From assembly GCA_039545315.1 (NCBI GenBank), contig BCIM01000010.1, positions 733,640 through 797,639 of the forward strand: a DNA stretch of 64,000 nt. Reading direction: 5' to 3'. Shown here piece by piece: positions 53,201 through 64,000 of this stretch. Position numbers and translations under genes: made by a program. Position 1 is the first letter of the stretch. Every line of letters begins with the position of its first letter. The notes under the pieces were generated by a model. The model saw only the letters and a program-made list of their open reading frames with translations. It ran no database searches and was not told the origin of the DNA. This DNA comes from Kondoa malvinella. Its lineage: Eukaryota; Basidiomycota; Agaricostilbomycetes; Agaricostilbales; Kondoaceae.

Positions 53201-56176
53201 ATGGAGAGTCCTGGAGCAAGCCCTGGAGCAATGTCGCCAGAGACTCAGGCAGAATTCAGCGCCCCATCCATCTTGCACGGCGGACACTTGAAGACAGAGA
53301 GCAAGCAATCCGATGGTGACCATGTAGCGCAGACGACTCCGCTGCTCCAGCAAGCTCGTAAGACGGGCTACCTGCCCATAGAAGACTACGCGCTGTCAGT
53401 CTAGCCTGTCCGAATGCTGCAAACAGCTGTGATGCTTATGTGGATTCAAGGATTGGTAATATGAGAACTGCCGCTCTGGTCTCCAAGGACTCGTCGATAG
53501 ACTCCTTCTGTCATCCATACTTTGACTCCCCGTCGGTCTTTTGTCGTATCCTGGATCTGCAGAAGGGAGGGTTCTGGTCGATACGGCCAAAATACGAGTA
53601 GGCAGCACCTTGAATAGCCGGCAGCTTCGGGTCTTACATGCCTATGCTTAGCTCACAACAGTGCAAGCAGCAGTACTTGTCTGTGACTTGTCAGGATCGC
53701 TGGTCATTCGACTGACTTCGCTTCAGGCCGAACACAGCGATCGTCTCTACCAAATGGCTCAGACAAGATGGTGTTCTCAATATTGTGGACTTTATGCCCA
53801 GACCAAGGCCCAGCCTTACCTCCCGCAATCGTGCGCTCTACCCTTGGGTGATTCGCCGTGTCGAATGCGTCCGCGGGCAATCTGTAACGCGACTAGAATG
53901 TTTCCCTGCCTTCAATTATGCTCAAGATAAGCATACAACCGAGATCACCGAGAACGGTACAAAAGTCATCTTCACCTCAAAGGACCTCACGCTCGAGCTA
54001 CTGGCCGTCTCGCACAGCAAAGATGATGTTCCGGCTGTGTCGGTCAAATTCTCGGCCAATGATGATGTACATGGATCTGGACTAGGCAGTGGTGTTGTGG
54101 CCGAATTTGACTGTGGCGAGTGCCAGGTTGTCACTTTCATACTCAGAGAACCGATCAAGTCCGATGAAGAAGCAAAGGCAGTCTTTTTTGAAGAACCAGA
54201 TGTCATATTGGAGGATACTGCTTCGTATTGGACTTCGTGGCTAAGCCAGAGCTCATACAAGGGTCGTTGGAGGGAAGCAGTGCTTAGATCGGCAGTTACC
54301 TTGAAACTCTTGACATTCGAACCGGTATGCGGACCCTTATCATCTTTGAATTTCTTTTATTCTTAGCTCAGACTGGGGCTATCGTTGCTGCAGCCTCCTT
54401 CTCTTTGCCCGAAGGTCTGAAATCCTGGTCAGACGCAACTGTCATGTGCTGACACGCTGCTTTGCTCTAGTTGTGGGAGGCACGAGGCAAGTCAGTCTGC
54501 AGTCCCCTTAGCAGCAACATCAGGCCTCTCATGTCTATACTTGCGACTGTCTTAGTGGGACTGTGAGTCTATGGTATTCGTTAGCGAGTCGGCTCGCTTA
54601 CGGCGTCGTTCATGGTTGTCACAGATCGCTTCACATGGCTTAGAGACGCGTCGTTCTCAATCTATGCTTTAATCCGCCTCGGGTTTACCGAAGAAGCAAA
54701 CATGTTTATGAAATTCATTTCGCAACGCATCAAGGAAAGACCAAAGGATAAGATGTTGCAAATCATGTACACCATTCATGGCACCTCCGAAATGGAAGAG
54801 GTCGAGCTGGCTCATCTCAGCGGCTATCGGAACTCCAAGCCCGTCAGGATAGGCAATGGCGCTGCCAATCACCTGCAGCTTGACGTCTTTGGAGAATTGA
54901 TGGATGCCTTTTATTTGTTCCACAAATTCAGCAGACCGATTAGTTGGGATGCCTGGAAAGATGTCAGGGAGCTCGTTGATTATGTCTGCGGTGAGTCTTC
55001 AGAGTAACATGCAAACCGATCTGCTAGCTGATGTTATGAATGCGGTAGACAACTGGGATCAAACCGACATGTCTATATGGGAAGTGCGGAGCAAGAAGCG
55101 GCATTACACCTATTCAAAAGTGATGTGTTGGGTGCGCCATCACGATTGGGTTTCAATACCAAAATACTGACGCATCCATAACAGGTCGCGATCAACCGAG
55201 GCTTGCGGTTAGCAGACAAAGGAAGTCTTCCATGTCCGAATAGGCAAAGATGGCTGACAACCCAAGATACCATTTACGAAGAGATCATGACTAAAGGTTG
55301 GTGCGAGGAGAAGCAACATTTTAGGCAAAGCTATGATAGCGATGCCTTGGATAGCTGTACGTCTCTTCCGTAGAGCATTGTACACGTGTTCATGTTTCCG
55401 CAAGCTGTTTGTATTATGCCATTGGTCTTTTTCATCTCGCCAGTCGATCCTCGATTTCTCTCGACTATGAAACAGGTATGTGCTTTCAGACAGACTGGAA
55501 CATCGTTGATTGTCCTGCTAGATAATGAAGAGCCCTGAGAAAGGGGGGCTAACAGCTAACGGTCTAGTCTTTCGATGTGCATTTTTTTATCCAGCTAGCT
55601 AGTGGGTACTTTACTGATTTCTATATGTAGACGATCCAAAAGTCAGTGAAGATGGTATCGAGGGCGAAGGCGAAGAAGGGTATGTCCTGCGATATTCTCA
55701 GAGAAGCCTACTAATTCTGATATGGTCAGAGCATTCTCGATGTGCACACTATGGTTGATAGAAGCTCTGACGTGAGTCTTATCTCTAATGCTTTTCAAGC
55801 GCTGAGCGTTCTCGCAGTCGAGCTGGACGATACGGCGGAGATGGAGATGGGAAAGAAATGATCCGCACAGCTCGCAGGATGTTCGATGAGTTGCTGCAGT
55901 ATGGCAACCACGTGCAGTAAGTTTCTTGCTTGATTGTTGAATTTTGCTGATAGCGTCTGAAGTTTGTTCGCTGAGGAGATTTCGAAATCGGGCGAGGCGC
56001 TAGGCAATACGCCTCAAGCCTTTACTCATGTTTCACTTGTCTCGTGAGTCACTGTCGCTCAGCTCATATAGCGTCTGCTAAATACTCTGTTCAGCGCTGC
56101 TTTCAATCTCGGCAAGTTGCCTCGCTTCCTTGTTCTTGAATTGCACTCACATTCTATAGACCGAGTGCTTGGTTGA
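53201..56176 (+). CDS. GH15-family glycoside hydrolase (bacterial-type glucoamylase/trehalase-like)
   Basis: Probably hydrolyses alpha-glucosidic bonds (glucan or trehalose); the substrate cannot be told from sequence alone. Start at 53201. [20 protein letters not shown] and [20 protein letters not shown] form the N-terminal beta-domain typical of bacterial-type GH15 and basidiomycete homologues. [20 protein letters not shown] and [20 protein letters not shown] follow. The catalytic (alpha/alpha)6 barrel contains [40 protein letters not shown] and [20 protein letters not shown]. No signal peptide, so likely intracellular. The C-terminus reads either AAFNLDRVLG-stop (GC donor, shown) or [19 protein letters not shown] (GT donor). 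Confidence 0.82.
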
Positions 56177-56411
56177 TACGCTGGCTCTTCGAACGCTGAG
56201 TACGCTGTGGTTGGCTACTTCTCGCATGAATCCCGATCCTAATCCTCATTGATGGAGTCGGCTCCTTGCATCTCTCACGTATCAATAGAAAGGATTCTTG
56301 GATGTACAATAGAATTGTAGACCGCCTGTACATTGCCACTTTCAGGCTGCTTATGTGGATTTCAACACTTTATTTCTCTTTCAACTGTGACACCGCTTTG
56401 ACACTGCAATC

Positions 56412-59400
56412 ATGCCACCCAAAGGCAAGAAGGGCAAGAAAGGCAAGAAGGACGACTGGTTTGCTGTCCCCTGCAGCTGTCTGCCCTCTATCTAATCGTT
56501 CGCTAGGTCTGGAGATGAAATGGGCGAACAGCTGCCTGTGCTCAATAAACCCGCTACAGCTGACTCAGATGAAGAAGAAGTCGCAGCTCCTTCGAAATCG
56601 CGCTTCTCTGCCTTCTCAATGGACGATGCGTGCGTTCCTATCGACCAAAATAAATTCATGCAACTATATCTCACAGGCTATGATTACAGCAAAGACCCTG
56701 AGGTTGACGACGACGAGGACGACGGCGGTGGATTGATGGGTGCTATATCAGCAGCTAAAGCCCCGGCGCCCAAGAAAGACAAGAAGTCGAAAAAGAAGAA
56801 GCCTGATTTCGCAGATTTGGAGGAAAACGACTTACCTGAGGGTGAAGCAAATGAAGTGGAGAGCAAAGCGCCTGTAGCTGTGTCTGCGGATGATTGGTTA
56901 GATGCTGAATTTGGGGACAAGAAGGGTAAAAAGGGCGGCAAGAAGGGTTCAAAGAAGGCCAAGGCAGTGATTGAGGAAGAGGATGAGGAGACTGCTGCAA
57001 AAGAGAGTCCTATCACACCTGTTGCGCAAGCGGAACCCGAAGAAGATGATGGAGATGAGCAGGAAGATGCCTCCGCGAAACCTTTATCAAAGAAAGAAAA
57101 GGAAAAGCTCAAGAAACAGCGTCAGAAGGTTTGTGTCCATATGTACGCGCGGGACCATCGTAATATGTGTTGCAGGAAAAGGAGAAAGCAGCCAAGGCCA
57201 AATCAAAGCCCGCAGCTGTTGTCTCAACGCCGACTGAAACGCCGGCTGAACCTGAAACTGCAGCACCAACTATAGAAGAAGCCGATGAAGAAGCAGCAGA
57301 CGGCGCCGGCGAGACCGCAGCAAGCAAGAACAAGAAAAAGAAGTCAGGCTTTTACGCTCATCACATTGCTTTGCATGCTAATCGGTTATGACAACAGGAA
57401 GAAAGCTGGAGCTGCGAAGGAAGAAGCACCTGCCCCCGCAAAGGGCGGGAAAGTCAGCAAGCAGGTCTTGGCTATGCGAGTACGTGATACACATTATAGG
57501 CAAGTCTTGTCTCAATCAGGTTCATACTACAGGAAGCATTGGCGAAACAGCAAGCTGCGGAAGCTGCTCAGAAAGAAGCAGAGGAAGCAGAACGGCGGTA
57601 TGTCTCCGCTACGGCGATATTAAACTGTCTCATCGTCTGTACAGGCGTATTGAAGAGGAAGAACAGCGAGAGAAGGATGAGGTCGCCAAGGTCGAAGCTG
57701 CTCGTCTGGCTAAGAAGCAGAAACAAAAGGTTTGCCTGGTTTGCTCTTTGAATGTTTGCAATCTAATAGGCCTTTGCAAACAGGACAAGGAAGCACTTCA
57801 GAAAGCTCAAGGCACATTCAAGACTCCCGCTCAAAAGAAGGAAGAAGCTCGTCTGGCCGCTAGACGTGAAGCGACTTTGGCTTCCGGAGCCAAGATTGCA
57901 GGTTTAGAAGAAGACAAAGATGCCGCTCCAGCCAAGAAAGTGGTCTACAGCAACAAGAAGAAAGGTCCAGCGAAGAAATCGGGACCAAGAGTACTGGATA
58001 ACCTTGTGCTTCTTACTTCTGAAGAACCTGCGTCGCCATCTGCTGTCACTGAACAGGTCGAGTCACCCAAGGTGGAAGAAGTCAAAGCAGAGCCTATAGT
58101 CGAGAAAGAAGAGGTTGCTGATGTAAAGGATGACTGGGATGCCGGTAGCGGAGATGATTTGAAAGATAGCTGGGATGCAGAAAGTGAGGAAGAAGCACCC
58201 GCGCCAAAGAAAGTCGAAGTCAAAGCTACCGTGAAGGAGACAAAAGCGCCGTCGCCAGGTATGCCCAAAGGGAGACCCTTGCTTGATGTTGTATTGAGAA
58301 GTGATTTTACAGCCGCAGCACCGAAGAAGGAAGAAGTGTCGAAACAAGCTACTAAAGAAGCACCTAAGGCCGCTGCCTCGGCGAAAGCAGCGCCTGCTCC
58401 TGCTAAGAAGCCAGAAACCAACGGCAAAACACAACCTCGGTCTGCGCCTGTCGAACAGTCGGGCTCGGAAGAAGAAGAATCAGAGTCTGAGTCTGAATCA
58501 GGCTCGGAAACGGACTCTGACGACTCGGATTCCGAAGACGATAGCGATGAGTCGTCTTCCGAAGATGAACGCATCTCAGCCGGTGTCTTGGCGGAACAGA
58601 AACGAAAAGCTGAATTGGCCGAGCGAAAGAAGGCGAGAGTGGCTGCTGCGATTGCGAATCGGGATGTCAATGACCTGCGGTCGCCTATCTGTTGTATTCT
58701 CGGGCATGTCGATACCGGCAAAACGAAGCTGTTGGACAAGGTGAGCATTCGGGATATGTTCTACGCGCGAATCTAATGTAGTACAGATCCGTCAAACTAA
58801 CGTCCAAGAAGGCGAAGCTGGTGGTATCACTCAGCAGATCGGTGCTACTTACTTCCCCATCGAGAATGTTCGCAAGAAGACTGTCGTTCTCGGTGATGCC
58901 GATCTGAAAGAATACAAGCTACCTGGTCTTTTGGTCATCGACACACCTGGTCACGAGTCTTTCACCAACTTGCGTACAAGAGGAAGCTCTCTATGTAACA
59001 TCGCCATTCTGGTCGTTGATATCGTGCACGGCCTGGAACCGCAAACACTCGAATCGCTTCGACTGCTGCGAGACAAGAAGACTCCTTTCATCGTCGCGTT
59101 AAACAAAATCGATCGTATGTACGGCTGGAAAGCGATACCGGATGCTGGCTTTCAGGAGACATACGAACAGCAAAGTCGTGGAACCAAGTCTGAATTCGAA
59201 GATCGGCTTAAGAAGACCATTGTCGAATTCGCAGAGCAGGGTCTTAACGCTGCTCCATACTATGAAAACAAGGATCTAGGTCGAACAGTCTCTTTGGTTC
59301 CTACTTCTGCCATCACCGGAGAAGGCATTCCCGATATGCTCATGTTAATCATCAAGCTGACACAAGAGCGAATGAGCAACAACCTCATGTATCTCTCCGA

Positions 59401-60864
59401 GCTGGAGTGCACTGTCCTCGAAGTCAAAGTCATCGAAGGTCTGGGAACGACAATCGACGTCGTATTGTCGAATGGTATCCTGCGCGAAGGTGACCGCATC
59501 GTTATTTGTGGCCTTAACGGCGCAATCTCGACCCAAGTCCGAGCTCTTTTAACACCTCAACCATTGAAAGAAATGCGTGTTAAAGGCTCGTACGTGCACC
59601 ACAAGGAAGTCAAAGCATCTCTCGGTATCAAGATTGTCGCGCCTGATCTTGAAAAGGCGATCGCTGGTTCTCGTCTTTTGCTGCTGACTGAAGACGATGA
59701 CGAAGAAGAGCTCAAACAAGAGATAATGAATGACTTGAAGAGTTTGCTCAATTCGGTTGATCGAAGCGGAAAGGGTGTTTGGGTTCAAGCATCCACTCTA
59801 GGAGCGCTTGAAGCGCTTTTAGACTTCTTGAAGAGCAGCAAGATCCCTGTAAGTCTTTTACGATGATACAATTCCCGTGCTGACTTTGCTTCAGGTTGCT
59901 GGTATCAACATCGGTCCGGTCTATAAGCGTGATATCATGCGAGCAGCAGTCATGCTGGAGCGCGCTCCGGAATATGCAGTGTGCTTGTGTTTCGATGTCG
60001 CCATCGATAAAGATGCGGAGAAGCTTGCGGACGAGTATGGCATCAAGCTGTTCAGAGGTCAGCGCAATACCTCTTTGTCTTTGTCATGCCTGATTGTTTC
60101 ACCAGCTGACATCATCTACCATCTTTTCGACGCTTTCACCGCTCACAACAAGGCTGTCCTCGAGGCCAAGCAGAAGGACGCCGCACCGACAGCTGTGTGG
60201 CCCTGTAGGCTAAAGACTCTGGCCTGTTTCGCCAAACGCGACCCTAGTGAGTCCTGTCGCCGTACGATTTTAGTAGCTGGCTGAAGTCTTTCAAGTCATC
60301 TTGGGTGTGGACGTAAGCGCTGTCTGGTCTCTGCTGTCCTGTGATGATAATGGCTTGTTCAGATCATTGAAGGCAGTCTGCGTATCGGCACTCCGCTTGC
60401 GGTTGTCAAGAAAGACCCCGAGACTGGCAAGAAAGTCATACATTCGCTTGGTCGCATGTGAGCATTCATCCCAGCTTATTAGTTGACAATTGGTGATAGT
60501 CTTGCAGCACATCTATGGAAATTAACCACAAGACCTTTACCAAGATCACAAGATCGCAAGTTGGTGCAGGTGTTGCCATCAAGATTGAGCATGCGGTGTA
60601 TGAAAACGGCAAGATGTTTGGAAGGCATTTCGACGACAAAGTACGCTTCTTGATATCACTGTACCAAGCCAGCTAACGCATTCAAAAAGGACGAGCTCAT
60701 CAGCTTGGTGTCAAGAAAATCTATCGATACGCTCAAGAATGTATTCCGCTCCGAGGTGGAGAAGTCAGATTGGGCTCTTATCGTCAAGCTGAAAGGTACG
60801 CTTTATACCCTGCTCGATAGCTGAGGCTGACTCACTCGCATTAGCTCAACTTGATGTTGCATGA
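56412..60864 (+). CDS. FUN12: translation initiation factor eIF5B (Fun12)
   Basis: GTPase that joins 60S to 40S subunits at the end of initiation, in the cytoplasm. Start at 56412: [17 protein letters not shown] charged N-terminal region of about 650 residues follows, with Lys/Glu-rich runs and short introns. The GTPase core runs from about 58680: [17 protein letters not shown] (P-loop), [18 protein letters not shown] (switch I), [20 protein letters not shown] (G3), [12 protein letters not shown] (G4). Domain II has [24 protein letters not shown] sequence, domain III has [20 protein letters not shown], and domain IV ends [25 protein letters not shown]. About 12 introns. Intact. Confidence 0.93.
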
Positions 60865-61109
60865 TCGTCGGCTGTCTGTTGCAGCTCTGTGTATAGACTT
60901 TAGCATTGATCAACTTGTATGCTTGGCCTTTGCCTTACTACGTGTGAGCAGTCTAAGCGCGACACCTGCTCGAGCGTCATTGCGCATTCACTGCAAGTCT
61001 CTTGTCTCAACCCCTTTGCTGACCGCATCAACTTTCTTCGCGCAAACGCACATGTAGATCTGAAGTGTATCAGCTGGTCTACCTCGCATGAGCGCACAAA
61101 CGCTCCTAC

Positions 61110-64000
61110 ATGAATACTCCTGCTGAAGCGGATACCTCGTCTGGCTCCTCGCCCACTGTTGCGCAGACGAAGCCTTTGCCAGAACTCCCGATTCACGATC
61201 CCTTCGCTCGACATTCTGGCCCAATCGCCAGCTGCGAGCTTGCACATCTCTCGACAGAAGCCGTCAAACATCTTCAAGACCTCCTCGCTCAAGTCACCAG
61301 CACGACTCTGCGCGATGCTGCTGCTTTCCATGTGTGTGCCTCATTACAGAGACTACCTCCTTCGCGCTGACGTGTAGTCTCAGGATTGTTTGTTTGCTCT
61401 AATCTCCCCGCTTGAGAGCGTCTTTACCGAAGATTTACTGGTTCGCTTGGCTCACACTCGCGATCACGTACAGACATCAGCTGCAGAGGGACTAGCCAAG
61501 ACACCAACAAAGAGCAACGCGTCTACTCAGGGCGAAGCTAGCAAGGAAGAAGCTGCTGCAGCCGGTGTCGAGAAGTCGAGAGAGGCATCAGACGGACATC
61601 CCGAGGACTCAGGGGTAGAAAAGCAAGAGCGACTGACCAAGCTAAGATTCTTTCTGAAGAAGCACCCATCCAATGCTAGCGAGTCTCGGCGAACCAAGTA
61701 CGAAGCTGGATGCTTTACAGGCACTGCTCTGTTCGAGGATACTGCAGAGATCCATGACTGGCGGCAGGAAGGCGGCACTATGTATGTTATGTGCTTCAAC
61801 GGCATGTTCATCTGTTGATCGAACTCAATAGCCATGTCTGGGCACCAAATTCGGAGTTGAGCGCAATAGACGACATCATCCGGTTACTCGTCTTTGCTGT
61901 GACGCACCTCGTTTTGGAGGCGAACTTGCGCCGAGATATCGGGTTAGAGCGCGAGCCCGCTATGGCAGAAGCTATTCCGGAAGCTTCTCTTCATCGCGAC
62001 GAAGCGCCTCCTCTACCAGTCAAGGAGGACATCTCATCGTCACCTTCGCTTCGAGAACGCAACAGGCCGTGGACATCTTCGCTTTGGCACTCGCTGGTCG
62101 GTACCAAGCAAACGCCTGCTCCAGCTTCAGCGAGCGTCACACAGCCAGATGTCAAGGACGAGAGCCCTGCGTCGTTTAGATCCGGTTTCTCAAATGCGCG
62201 CGATCGGTTCAAGAGCAAGATTCTGCCGCCTCGTTTCCGCACTAATTCGCTGGGAGGACAATTCGATACGCAGCGTAAGATGCATATGGACATTGCTGCG
62301 CAAGACTGGGAAGTGATCGCACCTCAAAGGAAATCGCTCGAGCTGCCTTTGATCGAAAGCTCAGAGTTAATGGGTCAGATGGACGATGTTCCGGAAAGCA
62401 AAGGCGAAGAGGTCTTCCAAGAGCGCTTCGACCAAGTCATCAGCAGGATACAAGAGACGAAATTATCTTTGTCTCCTTCGGTACACTTTCCACCTCCGAG
62501 TCTGCTAGTCCGCCTGCGAGAACAAGAAGCGAAATTAAAGCAAGACCTCCAAAGTACAACCCTGCTATCAGCCAAATCTACATCCTCAAAACTGTCCAGA
62601 ATCACAGTCGATAGTCGAGCGGGCCTTTCCAGCCTAATGCGCAACAATAATTCACTGAGTGGCACAATAGCTCATCAATCGATCCAAGTTTTGCATGAGC
62701 GGTCGAGCTTGTTCGCCAAACCGACAGACCCAGCATGCTCTCCATCAACCTGGACGTTTATCTCTTACTACGACTTCAACCATCACGATTCGTCTATATA
62801 TCCTTTCGAAGATCGCCACGATGTTCCCCTTGCCAAAGCTATTCGACAGATGGTCGCGTCAGTAGATGAGGTCTGCGAAGCGTGCTCAAGACCATGCAAG
62901 GATCACATCACCACTTTTGCACATTCAAGTAGCCGGATCTCGATACAAATGCGCGAAAGCAACGCTTCCGAGACAGCTATCTGCGGTATTGTCCAAGATC
63001 AAATCATCACATATACTGCTTGCACATTCTGCAAAGAAGTCACACAGCCCCGAGTATTGTCTACAGCTGCTGCTTCGTATTCCCTCGGAAAGTACATTGA
63101 ATGCATGGTATACGACAACAAGTTCCAGCCCGATGGTTCAGCTTTGTGTGAACATGTGCAGAGCGACAAACTGCTGTTGTCGCGACGCTTTATCTACCAA
63201 GAACACACAGTAGAGTTGACGATTGATCACATCGAGTAAGTCGGAAGCAGTCGTGATGACTCCTCGCTGATCTCATTGTAGTGTATATGATATTATGCTA
63301 CCACGAGCCGTCGACAACTCAACCGAGCCCTCTCCGCCTTCCCCGAAATCATCTACATCAGTAGCGGCCGACAAGCTCAAAGTCGAGATCAAGTACTTTT
63401 ATGCAAGTCTACAAGCTCAAATTGATCGCTTGAGGTGAGACCAGTCCGAATAATCGAGTGCTCGATGCTAAGAAGACTTGAAGTGCTAGAAAAAGTTATG
63501 ACCGAAAGGAAGCTGCTTCATTACATGACAATTCAGCGCTGGCCGAAACAGAGGACAAGAGCTTAGCAAACGAACCTGATCTGGCACTTTTGTCGGATCT
63601 TCGCAATGCTGCGAAGTTCGACGAAAGCACATTGCTGAATGAATTGGGTCAAGTGTCCGACGATCATTTCCGGTCAGTGGACCATATGACTGCTTCGTAA
63701 GTGCCTAACAGCTCCGCCAGAACTCGAAATGCGTTTGTGAACAAGGCAAAAGCTCGCAAGGAAGAGCTCAACAGCATCTTGCTACAAGATCAGACAGAGA
63801 GCATTAGAAAGGAAGACGCTTCACAAAATGATGCTCCTGCCCTGCCAGACCTTGTTCAGCCTACCTATCTGCTCAATCCAGCTGCGCATACGCTTCCCGG
63901 ATCCGATGTGATTCTGTTCGAAGACCAGCTTGGCACGCACATTTCGTACGCTCTGAGGTATTTGTCTTTGTCGTCTGCATGTACACAAAAGTGCTAAACC
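61110..64000 (+). CDS. FAB1: Fab1/PIKfyve-type phosphatidylinositol-3-phosphate 5-kinase, truncated at right edge
   Basis: Makes PI(3,5)P2 on endosomes/vacuole. Start at 61110 (MNTPAEADTSSGSSPTVAQT). Next is HLSTEAVKHLQDLLAQVTST, then SPLESVFTEDLLVRLAHTRD. An intron about 61777-61832 restores HVWAPNSELSAIDDI, and RLLVFAVTHLVLEANLRRDI matches the last helices of the Cpn60-like domain. The cysteine-rich CCR domain is clear: FISYYDFNHHDSSIYPFEDR, CEACSRPCKDHITTFAHSSS, ITYTACTFCKEVTQPRVLST, YSLGKYIECMVYDNKF, CEHVQSDKLLLSRRFIYQEH (about 62750-63240). The kinase domain lies beyond the window. No FYVE zinc finger is visible after this start; most of the Cpn60 domain is also short. Confidence 0.87.

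Noticed and set aside
56684..58748. Minus-strand frames rich in Ser/Phe/Leu opposite eIF5B
   Set aside because: Antisense shadows of the Lys/Glu/Ala-rich eIF5B N-terminal region.

Overview
This window is nuclear DNA of a fungus, most likely a basidiomycete with a compact genome. About 28 protein genes lie in 64 kb on both strands. Nearly all are split by short introns of roughly 35-70 nt (GT...CTGAC/CTAAT-like branch...AG), and spacers are often only 50-300 bp. Protein families are eukaryotic throughout: Pol III large subunit, TBP, Rat1/Xrn2, Grc3, Thg1, eIF5B, exocyst Sec5, Fab1, Vfa1. The exact class cannot be read from the sequence. An RNAi-type RNA-dependent RNA polymerase shows that at least this RNA-silencing gene is present.

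Layout. 1-3.6 kb: 3' part of an RdRP gene (+). 3.7-4.8 kb: SGNH/GDSL esterase (-). 4.9-5.6 kb: VFA1 (+). 5.6-10.6 kb: RNA polymerase III largest subunit (-). 10.8-12.2 kb: mitochondrial membrane protein of unknown function (-). 12.3-14.2 kb: glutathione-dependent formaldehyde dehydrogenase with micro-exons (-). 14.4-18.1 kb: RAT1/XRN2 (-). 18.4-21 kb: two unidentified genes, one leucine-rich (-). 21.3-25 kb: THG1 (+) and GRC3 (-), tail to tail. 25.1-32 kb: a cluster of lineage-specific hypothetical genes, including a duplicated 59-bp coding module. 32.4 kb: a tRNA-Val(AAC) gene. 33-39.4 kb: one full-length non-LTR retrotransposon (APE-RT-RNase H) flanked on both sides by copies of a ~55-bp repeat. 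39.7-40.8 kb: TBP (-). 40.8-43.4 kb: unidentified membrane proteins, one with about seven TM segments (-). 43.8-48 kb: YeeE/YedE-type sulfur-compound permease and a mitochondrial Mdl1/ABCB10-type ABC exporter, almost touching (-). 48-49.1 kb: hypothetical (-). 49.4-53 kb: SEC5 (+). 53.2-56.2 kb: GH15 glycosidase (+). 56.4-60.9 kb: eIF5B (+). 61.1 kb to the right edge: FAB1/PIKfyve-type lipid kinase lacking an N-terminal FYVE (+, truncated).

Much of the content is RNA metabolism: RdRP, Pol III, TBP, Rat1, Grc3, Thg1, eIF5B and a tRNA. In budding yeast Grc3 phosphorylates the 5'-OH end that Rat1 then degrades during ITS2 removal; here the two genes lie about 4 kb apart. This is probably coincidental linkage. 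I found no CRISPR-like or defence-island-like system. The most unusual items are the retrotransposon's overlapping frames and terminal repeats, the duplicated 59-bp coding module, 7- and 9-nt exons, and GC-AG introns.

Exon boundaries were inferred by eye from splice signals and family conservation. Outer coordinates are given for each gene; introns are described where they matter.
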